Shown here piece after piece: positions 31,082-41,427 of a stretch of DNA of 64,000 bases. The notes under the pieces were generated by a model. That model ran no database searches, had not been told where the DNA came from, and saw nothing but the letters and a program-made list of their open reading frames with translations. The position numbers and the translations under genes are program-made. Source of the DNA: Lineus longissimus (taxonomy: Eukaryota > Nemertea > Pilidiophora > Heteronemertea > Lineidae); assembly GCF_910592395.1 (NCBI RefSeq), contig NC_088323.1, forward strand, positions 8,744,001 to 8,808,000, written 5' to 3'. Numbering within the stretch: position 1 is the stretch's first letter; each line of letters begins with the position of its first letter.

Positions 31082-31788
31082 ATCGTTCACCTACACTTCA
31101 ACTTTGAGGGTGAATTATAAAAGCGTCTGATGATAACTTCAATTCAAATGAACTTATGAACATTTCACAGTGATACGTGTACCAATACTATTTGAGACCT
31201 GTGCCTCAGGCGTATATATATGAGAAAGTCGTCTTTCAAATCGTGGACTGCAACTTGGATAGACACTTCGTGGTATCCATCTTTCGCACTGAACCAAGTT
31301 ACGATTAAAAACATTACTGTAAAAATGCTGATGGAATAACGCTATGAATTTAAAACTGAATATAACTAGATATAACTGTAATTTAACCTCGAAGATGAAG
31401 TCCGAGTGGACGTATGAACGGGCAATATCTCCAATTAAGTGAGATCTACGGGTTGACGCGCAGTTTTCGTAGATTCTGCTTTAATGACATGCCTGTCGGG
31501 ATGGGATGCCGAGTGGAGCGCAACTTCTTCATCATACTTGGTATACCAAATCGGCATTATACATTGATAATGGGTTGATAAAATCAGGATGCACAGCAAG
31601 ATGTCAGGGCCTTCCATTTCCCACATGTAATGTATTAACTTTAGAATTTGAACATATTCATCCTTTAAAACTCGAACACTGCTTTCAAATATGTCATATC
31701 TTAACTTTCTACCGAATTGCCGAACTAGCAGAGGGGCAACTATCGGTCGTATCGTGATGTAAGGATCTATGGCCGACTCCCAGCATGT

Positions 31789-32829
31789 TTGGCATCAGTC
31801 TTTTACCACACGAAGTTGAGGGTTATAGTCACGGTGGCTCTTTTTCATTATTCCTTGAGCCCTCATCGTAATGTCTACATCTTCAGCCAAGATAGCATAT
31901 GCGGAGAGTTTAGAATGATAAGTAATTTTCATTTTAACGAGCTCACCTATATTGCTGGCGAATTCGGCAATGATGTAATAGGTGTTAGTACTCGTCGTGG
32001 ACGAAAGTCTGTCTATGAAAAATTCCGAGCATTTCAATTCGATTTGAATGGAAAAGGTAATTGCCGCGAGTTGATTCTACCGTATGATGAACTTAAGAAA
32101 AGCCTCGGTCCAAGAAATTCGACGTTCAAATATTTCAAAATGGTTTCATGCGGTGAGAATGTTTTCTTGGAGTTGACCTTTCGATGCAAATTTCTGATGC
32201 ACAAGAACAGGGAGAAAACCCTAGCAATGTCTTGGTTAGATTGGTATAAAATAGTAAACGTAGGGTTCGTTCTTAAACTTCAGTATGTTAAAAGCCTGAA
32301 AGGGATTCGCTACTCTCTTATGTCTGAAGCAGACATACCTAAATCACATTATATTGATAACATCATGCCAGAAGATATCAAATGTGATTTAGATGGTTAT
32401 GTCTATAAATCATCAGCCAGAACACACTCCATCACCATCTTAGAAAAACCGTACGAGCATAATACGTCCACGTCGATTATCTTTCGTGATGATTTGTTCA
32501 GAAAAGTAGGAGACTCCGCCATTGCGTCTTTGCTCGGATCATATTACTTCGTCGTAGAGGTTCATCGGTCGGAAATTGCAAGCAACTCTCTTCATCACCC
32601 AAAGGAGACCTATAAATTTCAACCTAAACATGCTATATATCTTTTTATGTTAACTTTGGAGGCATGCCTTGAACAATCTGATGTGGATGTTCGGCTGACG
32701 TTATTGATGACCTTGGATGCGAAGTTTGTTTCACATCATATGCTGATTGTTGGTGCAAATGAAAGATTAATCGCCTGGCCAAAATATCCTAGTAGTAATC
32801 CGTTGACCGCAAAAGTGTTTATTGTATGA
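31789..32829 (+). CDS. Unknown conserved protein, 346 codons, copy B
   Basis: Intact counterpart of the genes at 16,363-17,463 and 51,635-52,675, ending at the same LTAKVFIV stop. The frame again begins without an ATG, with TTG at the start given, and the first ATG is at residue 43. Replacements relative to A include S-to-C near residue 37, M-to-L near 121, P-to-T near 134, F-to-V near 203 and K-to-E near 251; many other differences are silent. Upstream and downstream sequence is the same as in copy A, so any promoter or upstream exons were duplicated with it. No known domain was recognised and the function is unknown. Confidence 0.6.
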   Translation: MASVFYHTKLRVIVTVALFHYSLSPHRNVYIFSQDSICGEFRMISNFHFNELTYIAGEFGNDVIGVSTRRGRKSVYEKFRAFQFDLNGKGNCRELILPYDELKKSLGPRNSTFKYFKMVSCGENVFLELTFRCKFLMHKNREKTLAMSWLDWYKIVNVGFVLKLQYVKSLKGIRYSLMSEADIPKSHYIDNIMPEDIKCDLDGYVYKSSARTHSITILEKPYEHNTSTSIIFRDDLFRKVGDSAIASLLGSYYFVVEVHRSEIASNSLHHPKETYKFQPKHAIYLFMLTLEACLEQSDVDVRLTLLMTLDAKFVSHHMLIVGANERLIAWPKYPSSNPLTAKVFIV

Positions 32830-33584
32830 GGAAAAGGAACTTATTCTGCGTGAACAAATTGAAAAACCCATTTGCTGGTTAAGAAGAAAAACCTGAAGCA
32901 AAGCACTTGAAATAAAAAATAATAGGGAGTTTGATCGGCTCGCAAAGAGCGGAAGATAGAAATTAGTTCTAAATCTTAAATCTGAGCAATTTCGAGGACG
33001 GTTTGCAAGTTCTCACTTTTACTTTTATCCCATAAATCGCATATCATTTAGCTCCCCCACAACGTTTAATGCAAACAATATAGTTTTGTCCGTCGACATG
33101 TGCATCATATTTTCAAAGAGTTTCTTTTAATGCTGTAATCTATGCGGGTGGCAAAATGGATCAGTTGAATAATCAGATTGTTTTTGTCCAATATTTTTCG
33201 ATGTATAAAGATGCGTGGGAGAATTTATTGGCCATGAACATCCTAATTAGCACATCATAAATGTGTCGCATCAAAACAGCTCTTATAACTGGCAACTGTC
33301 AGCGTTTATCTCAGTCAATGCCAATAACTCGTTTAGTGACTACACATCTACATGTGCACGTATCTGAATTTAAATGTGCATGTATTGTATCAACCTTATT
33401 CAGACCATCAACCAAGATCCTGGCTGGCTTCAAACATTCCATGGTATCTGTTAAAGAAGATTTCGTTCATATCACTGGTTATGTTATTTCGTCTGTATAA
33501 TGACGGGAACAAGAAGGTGAGAATACAGATATTGCACAGCTCCGAGGGGATCTACAAGTTTTCAGACCGTTATCGTTTCTCAGA

Positions 33585-34126
33585 ATGGTAATACTGCGAA
33601 ACTTCCCCAAAATAGAATCTGGTTTAAATCTATACATCCAAGCAAGACTAGACATCGAAGCATTCCACTTTTCAATAGACATAAGATGGCATTGCATGAA
33701 GAAATTCATTGATATCTTGGATCATATGACTTTTCATACTCCACTTTGTCTTGTAGATGAATTTACACATGCGATAAGCTTGATTATCTCGTTTGAAAGA
33801 CGTTCTTTTAAAGTGGGTGACCGTCTTTCAAATGATATTCTAGCTGCCCTCGACATGGTAAGTAAGAGAGAATTGGTGGAACGAGTTCGACCACTAGTCT
33901 TTTATTACCTACCGCTCTATTCACAGGATACATGATGTTTGGAATTGAAATTGAAAGAATGCGTTATCCGGAGGTTTCAGCTTGCATCTTCTTCCTTGTC
34001 AAAGTCAGAGATCTAAAAATTCGTCAAGCTGAACAGTTGGATCAACAACTTTATCACAGTTATTCCTTTACGAATCAACTATTGGAAGAGATTGATCCGA
34101 AACATAGGAAGCAGAAACTGGAATGA
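33585..34126 (+). other. Small overlapping frames (116 and 64 codons), copy B
   Basis: The 116-codon frame (33,585-33,935) ends in ACATGATG and the 64-codon frame (33,932-34,126) starts there. Both are intact here and in copy C. A donor-like GTAAGT and an acceptor-like CTATTCACAG lie before the overlap, so a spliced gene is possible, though the phases do not match. The protein MKKFIDILDHMTFHT... is not one I recognise. It could be a downstream exon region of the 346-codon gene, which lies 760 bp upstream on the same strand. Confidence 0.35.
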
Positions 34127-34290
34127 AGGAAGTATCATCATTTGAAATAAAGTCGGGCTTGACTCCTGTCCTCGTGTTAAAGTCGCCCATTAGAATGTCT
34201 TTGCCCTTGGTGAAGTATGGCTGTATGTCCTCTTGTACAATTTCCGACAAGTCACTGTCTTGTGACTTGGTGAAAGTAGAATTCCCATGG
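34068..34290 (-). pseudogene. LINE endonuclease fragment, copy B
   Basis: The minus-strand translation carries DILMGDFNTRTG and the following DFISNDDTSFIP block, as in copies A and C. It is truncated on both sides. The upstream edge is closer than in A because of a small deletion at CCCATGG. Confidence 0.65.
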
Positions 34291-34299
34291 GTAGCCTTT

Positions 34300-34870
34300 A
34301 CAATACTCGAGATATAACTTGAAACATATTTTCGAGATATGGAGAAAATAATGTCATTTTAGAGGCCAATTCAAAACCCAAGATGGCCGCCGAAATTTAA
34401 ATGATGACATCACTTGGACGGGTTCAGAAAGCTGGGTATAGGCGTTGACATCCATCCTTCAAATATTACAATACTTGCGATATAGTTTGAAACGTTTTTC
34501 TTCGAGATGTAGGCAAATTAGTGTCATTTTAGCGGCCATTTTGAAACCCAAGATGACCGCCGGATTTTTAATGGTGGCATTTGATTGATTGAGTTCAGAA
34601 AGCTGGGTATAGACATTGAAATTCATCAATTATCTGCTCTAATACTCGAGAAACAGACCAAACTGGGTCTTTTCGGCGGCCATCTTGAAACCTAATGTGG
34701 CGAACATCTGGCCTCGATTTCGATTGTTTCATTCGATTGGTCAGACCAAAAACCCGGTAGTTGGCGTTGGATTTAGGTGCCTTACTGCAGCAGAATTCGA
34801 GATATTGGCGAAAAAGTGTAATTTTGGGGGGCCATTTTGAAATCCAAGATGGCCGCCATTATATCGTCAC
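34300..34870. repeat. ~180-bp tandem repeats with GGCGGCCAT palindromes, copy B
   Basis: About three units of the ATACTCGAGA ... CGGCCATTTTGAAA.CCAAGATGGCCGCC ... GTTCAGAAAGCTGGGTATAG array. Successive units differ by 10-25% by eye. The self-complementary GGCGGCCAT...ATGGCCGCC core recurs in each. Confidence 0.75.
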
Positions 34871-36011
34871 AAAAATTTGGCAACAGACGGTCTTTAACTT
34901 CTAACGTCATTTCTGACAACTCCTGAAATTTTGAACTACTGTACCAGAAAGACGCATATAAAGACATTTTGCGAACACGAGAAGACCTACTTTGGTGACG
35001 GAGCGGGGACATGAGTCAGGTCATAAAAAACCCGAAACAAATGACGCTGAAAATGTAATTTGAATATATACATTTTGTACGTGTATAATTGAACCAAAAC
35101 AAATAAGCAAAATAATTTTATATAATCATACGGGAAAATCCCACTTACCTCGGCCTCAACCCGTTCGAAATTTTCGAAATTTTATAGACCTGTGCCAGGG
35201 TCAAAGTGATTTCAATGGAGTAGCCATTGTCAATAGTTTTATATGAAAGGAGGGTTAAATGGGCCTTTCTCTAGCACAGGGTATTCTTTCCACGGCGTTT
35301 CCCATAAACGATGATTACGACATCGCATCGAGAGGCCTTACACAGAATTTTGTCGCATTCATGGCATTGACTGAGCTTCCGAAAGTTGCGTTCAACAGTT
35401 TGAAGACTAAAATTCAAAATGCAAGGCGAGATTCTATATTTCTTTTTATTCATCGCCTGGCACTGCACATGTACGTGCATGGCGATGGATGTGGATCCTG
35501 CGCCTCCAAGGCGCCGACTCCAGGCCTATTCGTTGGAGCAAAAGATCCGGTATATGGACGAGTACTGACTGGCTCATCTTGAAGGACACGACCAAGGGCG
35601 TACTCCCGTTGACTTTGCCAGGTTTCGTAACATTCGAGTTAATACATTCCGCCACTGGATTCGTAGCGAGGATGACATCAGGGGTGCGCATGAAGAATGT
35701 CAACGGCGAAGACGGATGAGACGGTACCGTCAATTGGGGAACGGTGAGCGTCGAACGCCTTTTTTATTGAATCTAACGCTCTAGAATTACAGGGATGTCA
35801 CTGTCCACTGCATGTAGGCCTACAGAGTTCGGCATCAACTCAGTTTGCAGTGAAACCATACTTTGGAGCCGAAGCTCTGGGTTCGAACCGTATGCGCTCG
35901 TAATAGACGACTTGCGAAAGTCAGTCGACAGTTAATTCAATGAAATGGTCCCAAGTTATTGTTGACCTTCGATGTATTGTACTCGCCTGGGCCTAGGCCT
36001 AATTTTGCAGG
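34871..36011. other. No gene found, copy B
   Basis: Bases 34,871-35,135 match copy C (58,081-58,355). 35,136-35,872 is the only copy of this sequence, because A has a deletion here and C's homology has ended. Several short frames overlap in 35,250-35,730 on both strands, none resembling a known protein. 35,873-36,011 matches 19,306-19,440 in copy A and contains GGGTTCGAACC, a match to a tRNA B-box. No A-box or cloverleaf was found. Confidence 0.45.
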
Positions 36012-36233
36012 CCAGGGTCCATATTCATAAACGTACTTAAGTCAAAGTAAGGCACTTAAACGCCATCTTAATCTAAGCACCATACTTAAGTGAAATTCTA
36101 TATGATACTTAACCTTAGTGACTTGCTCAAACATACCCTTATATTTGAGACACCTCTGGGTCTGTCTTAACTTTAAGTTGTTTGGAGAAGTCACAAAACA
36201 CAACGTTCATTTTGCGGCAAACCACCGTGAGAG

Positions 36234-37286
36234 ATGGCTGCGTTAATGTTGGCAGTGCAAATGGATTTGGATGCGAGGCGTGCTATGCGTCGTGAGAGAA
36301 TTTTTCGAGACAGAGTCCACCCACTTGAGATCTACAACGACTTGCAATTATATCAACGCTACAGATTGGATAGGCAAACGATTCTTGACTTGGTCGATGC
36401 TGTTAGGAATTATATCGAGCCACAAACAGACCGAAACCATACTTTGCCAGCCGACCTGAAGGTGCTTGCAACATTAAGATTTTATGCCTCGGGTTCATTC
36501 CAGGAAGTCACCGGGGATACGGTACACATTTCCCAACCCAGCATGAGCCGCATTATAACGCAAGTGACGGATGCACTGATTCATTTGCTACACAACATCA
36601 TTAAATTCCCTGTGCTTCAAGACATCCCTCGTATTTCTGCAACATTTTATGAAATAGCGAACTTCCCTGGCATTATAGGGTTGATTGATGGTACGCATGT
36701 TTGGATCATTGGCCCTACTCATCACGAATGGAGATACGTCAACAGGAAAAACTATTATTCTATCAACGTACAGGTGGTCATGGATGCTCATTATCGATTC
36801 ATAAACGTTGTAGCGAGATGGCCTGGAAGCACCCATGATTCGATCATTTTGAGAGAAAGTGGGCTAGCCGAAGTGATGGAAGTGTGGCTGGGTAATGAAG
36901 TCCTTCTAGGCGACAGCGGGTATCTAGTAAGACCATGGCTGATGACACCCTTCCTAAACCCAAACACCCCGCAGCAGCGACGATACAACCGTTCCCACAA
37001 AAGAACTCGATGCTTGGTAGAAAGGGGAATAGGCCAGTGGAAAAGGCGTTTCCATTGCCTCCATGGACAACTCCGCTATACACCGTTAAAAGCTTGCGGC
37101 ATCATTTCTGCATGCGCAATGTTGCATAATATTGCCATCGACAGAGGTCTCCCTGATTTTGACGAACAGCCAATCGAGCTACAGCCACAGCCTGACGACG
37201 ATGATGACGATGTAGAAAATGTTGTTGCCTTTGGTCGACTTAACGGAGCAGCTGCGAGGAACCAAATAGTCAACCAACACTTCTAA
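36234..37286 (+). CDS. Harbinger transposase (HARBI1-like, DDE_Tnp_4 family), 350 codons
   Basis: Length and motifs match HARBI1-type nucleases. A helix-turn-helix-like region lies at ~70-115 (PSMSRIITQVTDAL). The catalytic acids are visible at D152 (LIDGTHVWI), D202 (WPGSTHDS), D227 (LLGDSGYLVRPWLMTP) and E263 (VERGIGQWKRRF). An acidic run of six Asp is near residue 308. The ATG sits in a good context (GAGATGG). The frame is intact, so the protein may be active or recently so. In known Harbinger systems it needs the Myb-like partner for nuclear import and DNA recognition, and that partner is frameshifted here. Confidence 0.92.
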   Translation: MAALMLAVQMDLDARRAMRRERIFRDRVHPLEIYNDLQLYQRYRLDRQTILDLVDAVRNYIEPQTDRNHTLPADLKVLATLRFYASGSFQEVTGDTVHISQPSMSRIITQVTDALIHLLHNIIKFPVLQDIPRISATFYEIANFPGIIGLIDGTHVWIIGPTHHEWRYVNRKNYYSINVQVVMDAHYRFINVVARWPGSTHDSIILRESGLAEVMEVWLGNEVLLGDSGYLVRPWLMTPFLNPNTPQQRRYNRSHKRTRCLVERGIGQWKRRFHCLHGQLRYTPLKACGIISACAMLHNIAIDRGLPDFDEQPIELQPQPDDDDDDVENVVAFGRLNGAAARNQIVNQHF

Positions 37287-37529
37287 GGTGAGTAAAAGCG
37301 AAGAAAAAAGGAGAGATTATAATGATAAATTTATTTCAAGAGACCATCAAACAGAACATCCTTTAGGGGCCTAGATGTACATGCACTTCTACAGAGAGGT
37401 GTATGCGTAATTTCCAAATGATTGACCATCATTTCTGTGTGAAAATGAATAAATTTCAGCCGGCTGTTTTTCTAACTTATTCTTTTTTATCTTCAAAACA
37501 TCGATTTCTAAATTTAATTTATTTTTTTC

Positions 37530-38558
37530 TCATTTCAGTTTTTCAATCTCCAAGTTAGCCCTTTCCTTCTCAAGGATCAATAGCTCCTTTTGCATGCTCA
37601 CTAATTCATTCTTATCTTCTTCCTTCTTTCCTTTTTTTTGTTTTTCATTCTCCGATTCGGGCACAGGTGGACATGGATTTGGCAACGCTGAAGGAGGAGC
37701 ACGTTTTTGCATAATTCGTTGTAATCTGCTTGGGGGACCAACGGCAGCCGAGACTTGCCTGTGCTCTTGTGTACAGGACGTATAATTGAGACGTAGAGTT
37801 TGCTCATCATCGGTGATGGTACTGAAGCAACAATGACAGTTTTTCACAAAATATGGTTCAAGAAACACCAACCTTGACTTTTCAGCAATGTTAATTTGGA
37901 AATATTTGCCAATAATGGCTAAAGAGTTATGAAATTAAATTGATGTAGCAGTGAACATTTCAAACTGTTAAAATTGTCAGAAATCTGCAGCTCCACCTCT
38001 GTTTAAAGTGAATAAAGGGAGCCTACCTTGAACTAGGTTGTGAGTTGAAGGAAATATTGCTCCGCCGAGGTTCGATGCTGTCATATCCGCCATCAATCCC
38101 ATAAACCGTCGGATCATCCTCCCCTATCACAGCTGCGATCTTCTGCGACAGGGTTGATCTGGTCGGGGTCCGCCACCTATAAATATCCAACAAGTGTGTC
38201 AGTGATATCATCAGGAACTGCAGCTGTTGATGAATGTGAAGCAACACTAATGAAATGTCTTAGATTAGAATAAATCCTGTACCTGTCTTTGAAAGCTCCT
38301 TCTTGTACGCCCTGTATTCATCTTTCATCCCGGACGCCATATTTTGCCATTTTTTTGTAGTTCTTCGACCGTGCGCAATACGTTTGGGTTCCTGCTATTC
38401 ATGGCGTCTGCGATTTGCACCCAGGCATCATGCTTTTTCTTGGTAGTTACATTTGGTGAAAACTTCGAGGAAATAACGGACATCACCTTTTCGTATTCTT
38501 CGATTAATCGCACCTTCTCTGCTTCAGAGAAATTTGGCTTCCTCTTTTTCTTATCCAT
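37530..38558 (-). pseudogene. Harbinger Myb/SANT-like partner gene, three exons, frameshifted
   Basis: Exon 1 (38,558-38,283) encodes a Myb/SANT-like domain: KKRKPNFSEAEKVRLIEEYE..., then HDAWVQIADAMNS and TVEELQKK. It ends at CAG|GTACAG. Exon 2 (38,176-38,027) starts after TTTATAG and encodes KIAAVIGEDDPTVYGIDGGYDS. Exon 3 (37,821-37,530) starts after TTGCTTCAG and ends with a leucine/glutamate-rich coiled coil (ELLILEKERANLEIEKLK). In exon 1 a 7-A run at about 38,355 puts the frame out, giving a stop at 38,325 where the family continues WQNMA. The junction to exon 2 is also out of phase. The gene is either dead or carries assembly indels. Its usual role is DNA binding and nuclear import of the transposase. 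Confidence 0.75.
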
Positions 38559-39078
38559 GTTTCATGCAATCTGCCAAGCTGCATGAATCAGACAGTGTAT
38601 GGAACACACTTTCTATAGGCCCTATTTCTTATATCCTAGGCCTTGTGAAAGTATCACACAATAATGACGCTGTCTTCATGTCCATGATGAGGTTTGGCAC
38701 ATGTCCAAACCGCAAAAATCGACATGAAATGCGACATTGGCACGTTTGCAGAATGTAAAGCAAGTCACTTAAAGTTATTCGAGGTACTTTGCTTAGCTGA
38801 TCACTTAGTGGCTTTATGAATGCCAACTTAAGTGAGGCACTTAAGTTAGCAAGTCACTTAGTGCGTTTTTATACTTAAGTTAAGAAGTTTTATAAATATG
38901 GACCCTGGTGGCTGATGTGGATGCGTACACAGTATACAGCATGGATTGAATTCTGAATTTTGTTGGTTTTTTTTTTGGGGGGGGGGTCGGGTAGGGTGAA
39001 TGTGAACTGTTTGATAAAATGTGTTGTCCTACAGCATTCATGTATGGTGGTACAGAAGCTTTTATCATTTCAGGTATT

Positions 39079-39946
39079 TGGCCAACCCCAACCATTACCC
39101 ATCCTTTTCATGCTACAGCTAACCCCAACTAGTGACCCTCAATTTTGATGCTATAACTAACCCGAACCGTGACACTTCCCCTTCATGCTATAACTAACCC
39201 TAACCATGAGGCTTTGTTTTCATGTTATTATTGCTAACCCCAACCATGACCCTTCTTTTTCATTCCATTGCTTACCCCAGCCATAACTATTCTATAATTC
39301 TACAGTACTTTTAAAACTGGCTGTAGGAACACTTTTCTGTCAATATCAAGTAATCCAGAAGAAAAATAGATTTTTGCTGCTCTGAAATCGAAGCCTGGTA
39401 ATTGTCTTGTGCAGTGAACTGAAATCGGCTGTCCCAGCTGACGACTTTTTAGCTCAGTTGACCAAATGGTCAGTTGAGATATCGCGGTTGTCCTTCCATC
39501 CGTCAACTTATGCTGGACACATTTTGAGCTTGCCCAATATTACATTCGGAATTCCATGCGTGGGTGGCGGCCCTTTGAGAATGTGCATGCGTGATTCGTC
39601 AGGCTCTTCTCTCAATTGCAAATGACACCAATTTCGAAATGTGTTTTGGAGGCGCTTTTCAAAGAATGACCAATTGAGTTTGGGTTGGCTGTAGCATGAA
39701 AAGGATGGGTAATGGTTAGCAATAGCAAGTAAAATCAAATGTCATAGTTGGGTTAGCTATAACATATGAGAAAGAAGGGTTATGCGGTTAGCTATAACAT
39801 GAAAAGGATGGGTATTTTTAGCAATAGCACCAATATCAATGGTCACTGTTGGGGTTATCTATAGCATATGAGAAGGAAGGGTCATGGTTTGGCTTGGCTA
39901 TAGCATGAGAAGGATAGGCAATGGTTGGGGTGAGCAATAGTCATCC
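39079..39946. repeat. Foldback structure with minisatellite arms, copy B
   Basis: Copy of 19,612-20,480, with left-arm TTTTCATGCTATAACTAACCC units and inverted right-arm units. It differs from A by single-base changes only. Confidence 0.7.
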
Positions 39947-40038
39947 TGATTGGACCGAATACCAAGCTGTTGGTGTGGGGAGGGCAGCGATAAGCAGCAC
40001 CAATCAAATTATACGAACCCATGACAAAGCACCACATC

Positions 40039-40900
40039 GAATAGAATAGAATAGAATAAGGTTTATTGCTCAACAAAATTACATTGCGTAGAGCACAAAA
40101 CTACCGAATATACGAAATATACGAATATACGAATATACATGCGAAGGTTTTTTAACATCAACAAAAGAATACGAATTTGCTTACAATATGATAAGAGTAG
40201 TTGGAGAGACTTTGACAAAAATTTAGTTAGTTTTATTAATGTATTCTTTAGCGAGTTCAAAAGTTTTATATATTTAAATAAATCGGGATATCTGTGAAAG
40301 TCGGCTGGAATGTAATTTACTCGAATGTTTGAAAAGAAGGGGCATACGAGGGCGTGGTGAAATTCATCTCCAACTACTCCGAGGTTACATTTATTACATG
40401 TACGTTCTAGTCGGGGGTATTATCATATCGGCCTAATTCTATAGGGAGTTTATGGTTGGTACATCTAAATTTACAGAGTAATATACGTTGGGCTTGAGAT
40501 AGACAAAGCAAATAATTCTCAAAACCCCATGCAAACTTGATTTCTCTGTAGATCAAACATTTTGTATTGCGCCATTCTTGGAGATACTGGTCCTGCAGTC
40601 GTCTTTTGACAATTTCACCGAGATAATTAACGTTGGGGAACATCTGTGTCAGCCAGATGTCCCCGAGCCCACAAAGTTCCAAAATATTTTTGACAAACGC
40701 GACCCATTTGATATTTTGACCGTTTTGGTGTCTATGGTATGCAATTTTATACATTTTTCCGGCTATAGTTTGTTCCTGTATAGGACCAGTTTCCCCCAGA
40801 ATTTTACCATCTTGACTTTAACATTGATATACAATGGAAATCTACCTTATTCTCCATATGCCATAGCGTTTGGTGTTGAGCGCTTTAACTTTAGTATATA
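40039..40900 (-). pseudogene. LINE RT C-terminal region, 3' part, copy B
   Basis: Same remnant as 20,573-21,430. It ends in the (TTCTA)n tail at 40,039-40,060 and encodes WGFENYLLCLSQ...FRCTNHKLPIELGRY and the Cys/His knuckle, with a one-base deletion near 40,415 that breaks the frame. It is interrupted at 40,900 by the pogo-like element; the upstream part resumes at 43,324. Confidence 0.8.
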
Positions 40901-41427
40901 CTGTCTTTTCATCGATGTAAGACCGGTTCATCAGGCTTAATGCAGACGCCCACCGCGAGCACAGGGCAAAATACCATTTCACTCATTGGTCGAAAGTTGA
41001 ATGAAGTAGGTGTATTACTAGTAGAAGGACAGATTGGCCTAACGAGACACATAGGATATGCAAAGCGCTCGCGTTTATTGTGGTTTGCGGTCTGAGTTTG
41101 CGGTTTCAGTGCGGTTTCAGTGCGGTTTTGCGGTTTGGGTCTGTTTGATAGATCAACGTTAACCCTTTCTCACATAAAACGCGTTTGAGTGGGCATCACA
41201 GGCCTTTTGGGGGCTCTACCAGCATTGCTTCAAGACAGCGACGCTTCGTGCATTCAGGTTTATTCAGATTGGCTTTCATCCAATCTTTATTCATCTTTTT
41301 TTGCCTTTATTCATTGTTTTTAGTTTTTATTTTTCATTTCTGTTTTTTTAATTTTTCAATTTTTTTATTCATTATTTTGGATTTTCATTCTGGTCCGGTT
41401 GCCGATTGTCTCTGTTGACCCGATTGC

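Larger units (their letters stand above)
36012..38908. mobile_element. Harbinger (PIF/Harbinger) DNA transposon in copy B
   Basis: Terminal inverted repeats CCAGGGTCCATATT(C/T)ATAAA bound a 2,897-bp segment absent from copy A, which reads GCAGGCTGGCTAATG here. Inside the ends lie many copies of CACTTAAG/ACTTAAGT in both orientations (36,040-36,130 and 38,755-38,885), probable transposase or partner-protein binding sites. The element carries a transposase on the plus strand and a Myb/SANT-like gene on the minus strand, convergent. A clean 3-bp target duplication is not visible. Confidence 0.9.

Noticed and set aside
35865-35900. GGGTTCGAACC resembling a tRNA B-box (also at 19,310)
   Set aside because: I could not fold an acceptor, D or anticodon arm around it and saw no A-box at the right distance; one 11-bp match is weak.
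37121-37286. Run of Asp codons in transposase tails as a possible functional acidic domain
   Set aside because: Poly-Asp runs occur in all transposases here near GAT/GAC microsatellite-like DNA and may be simple-sequence slippage; no function is claimed.
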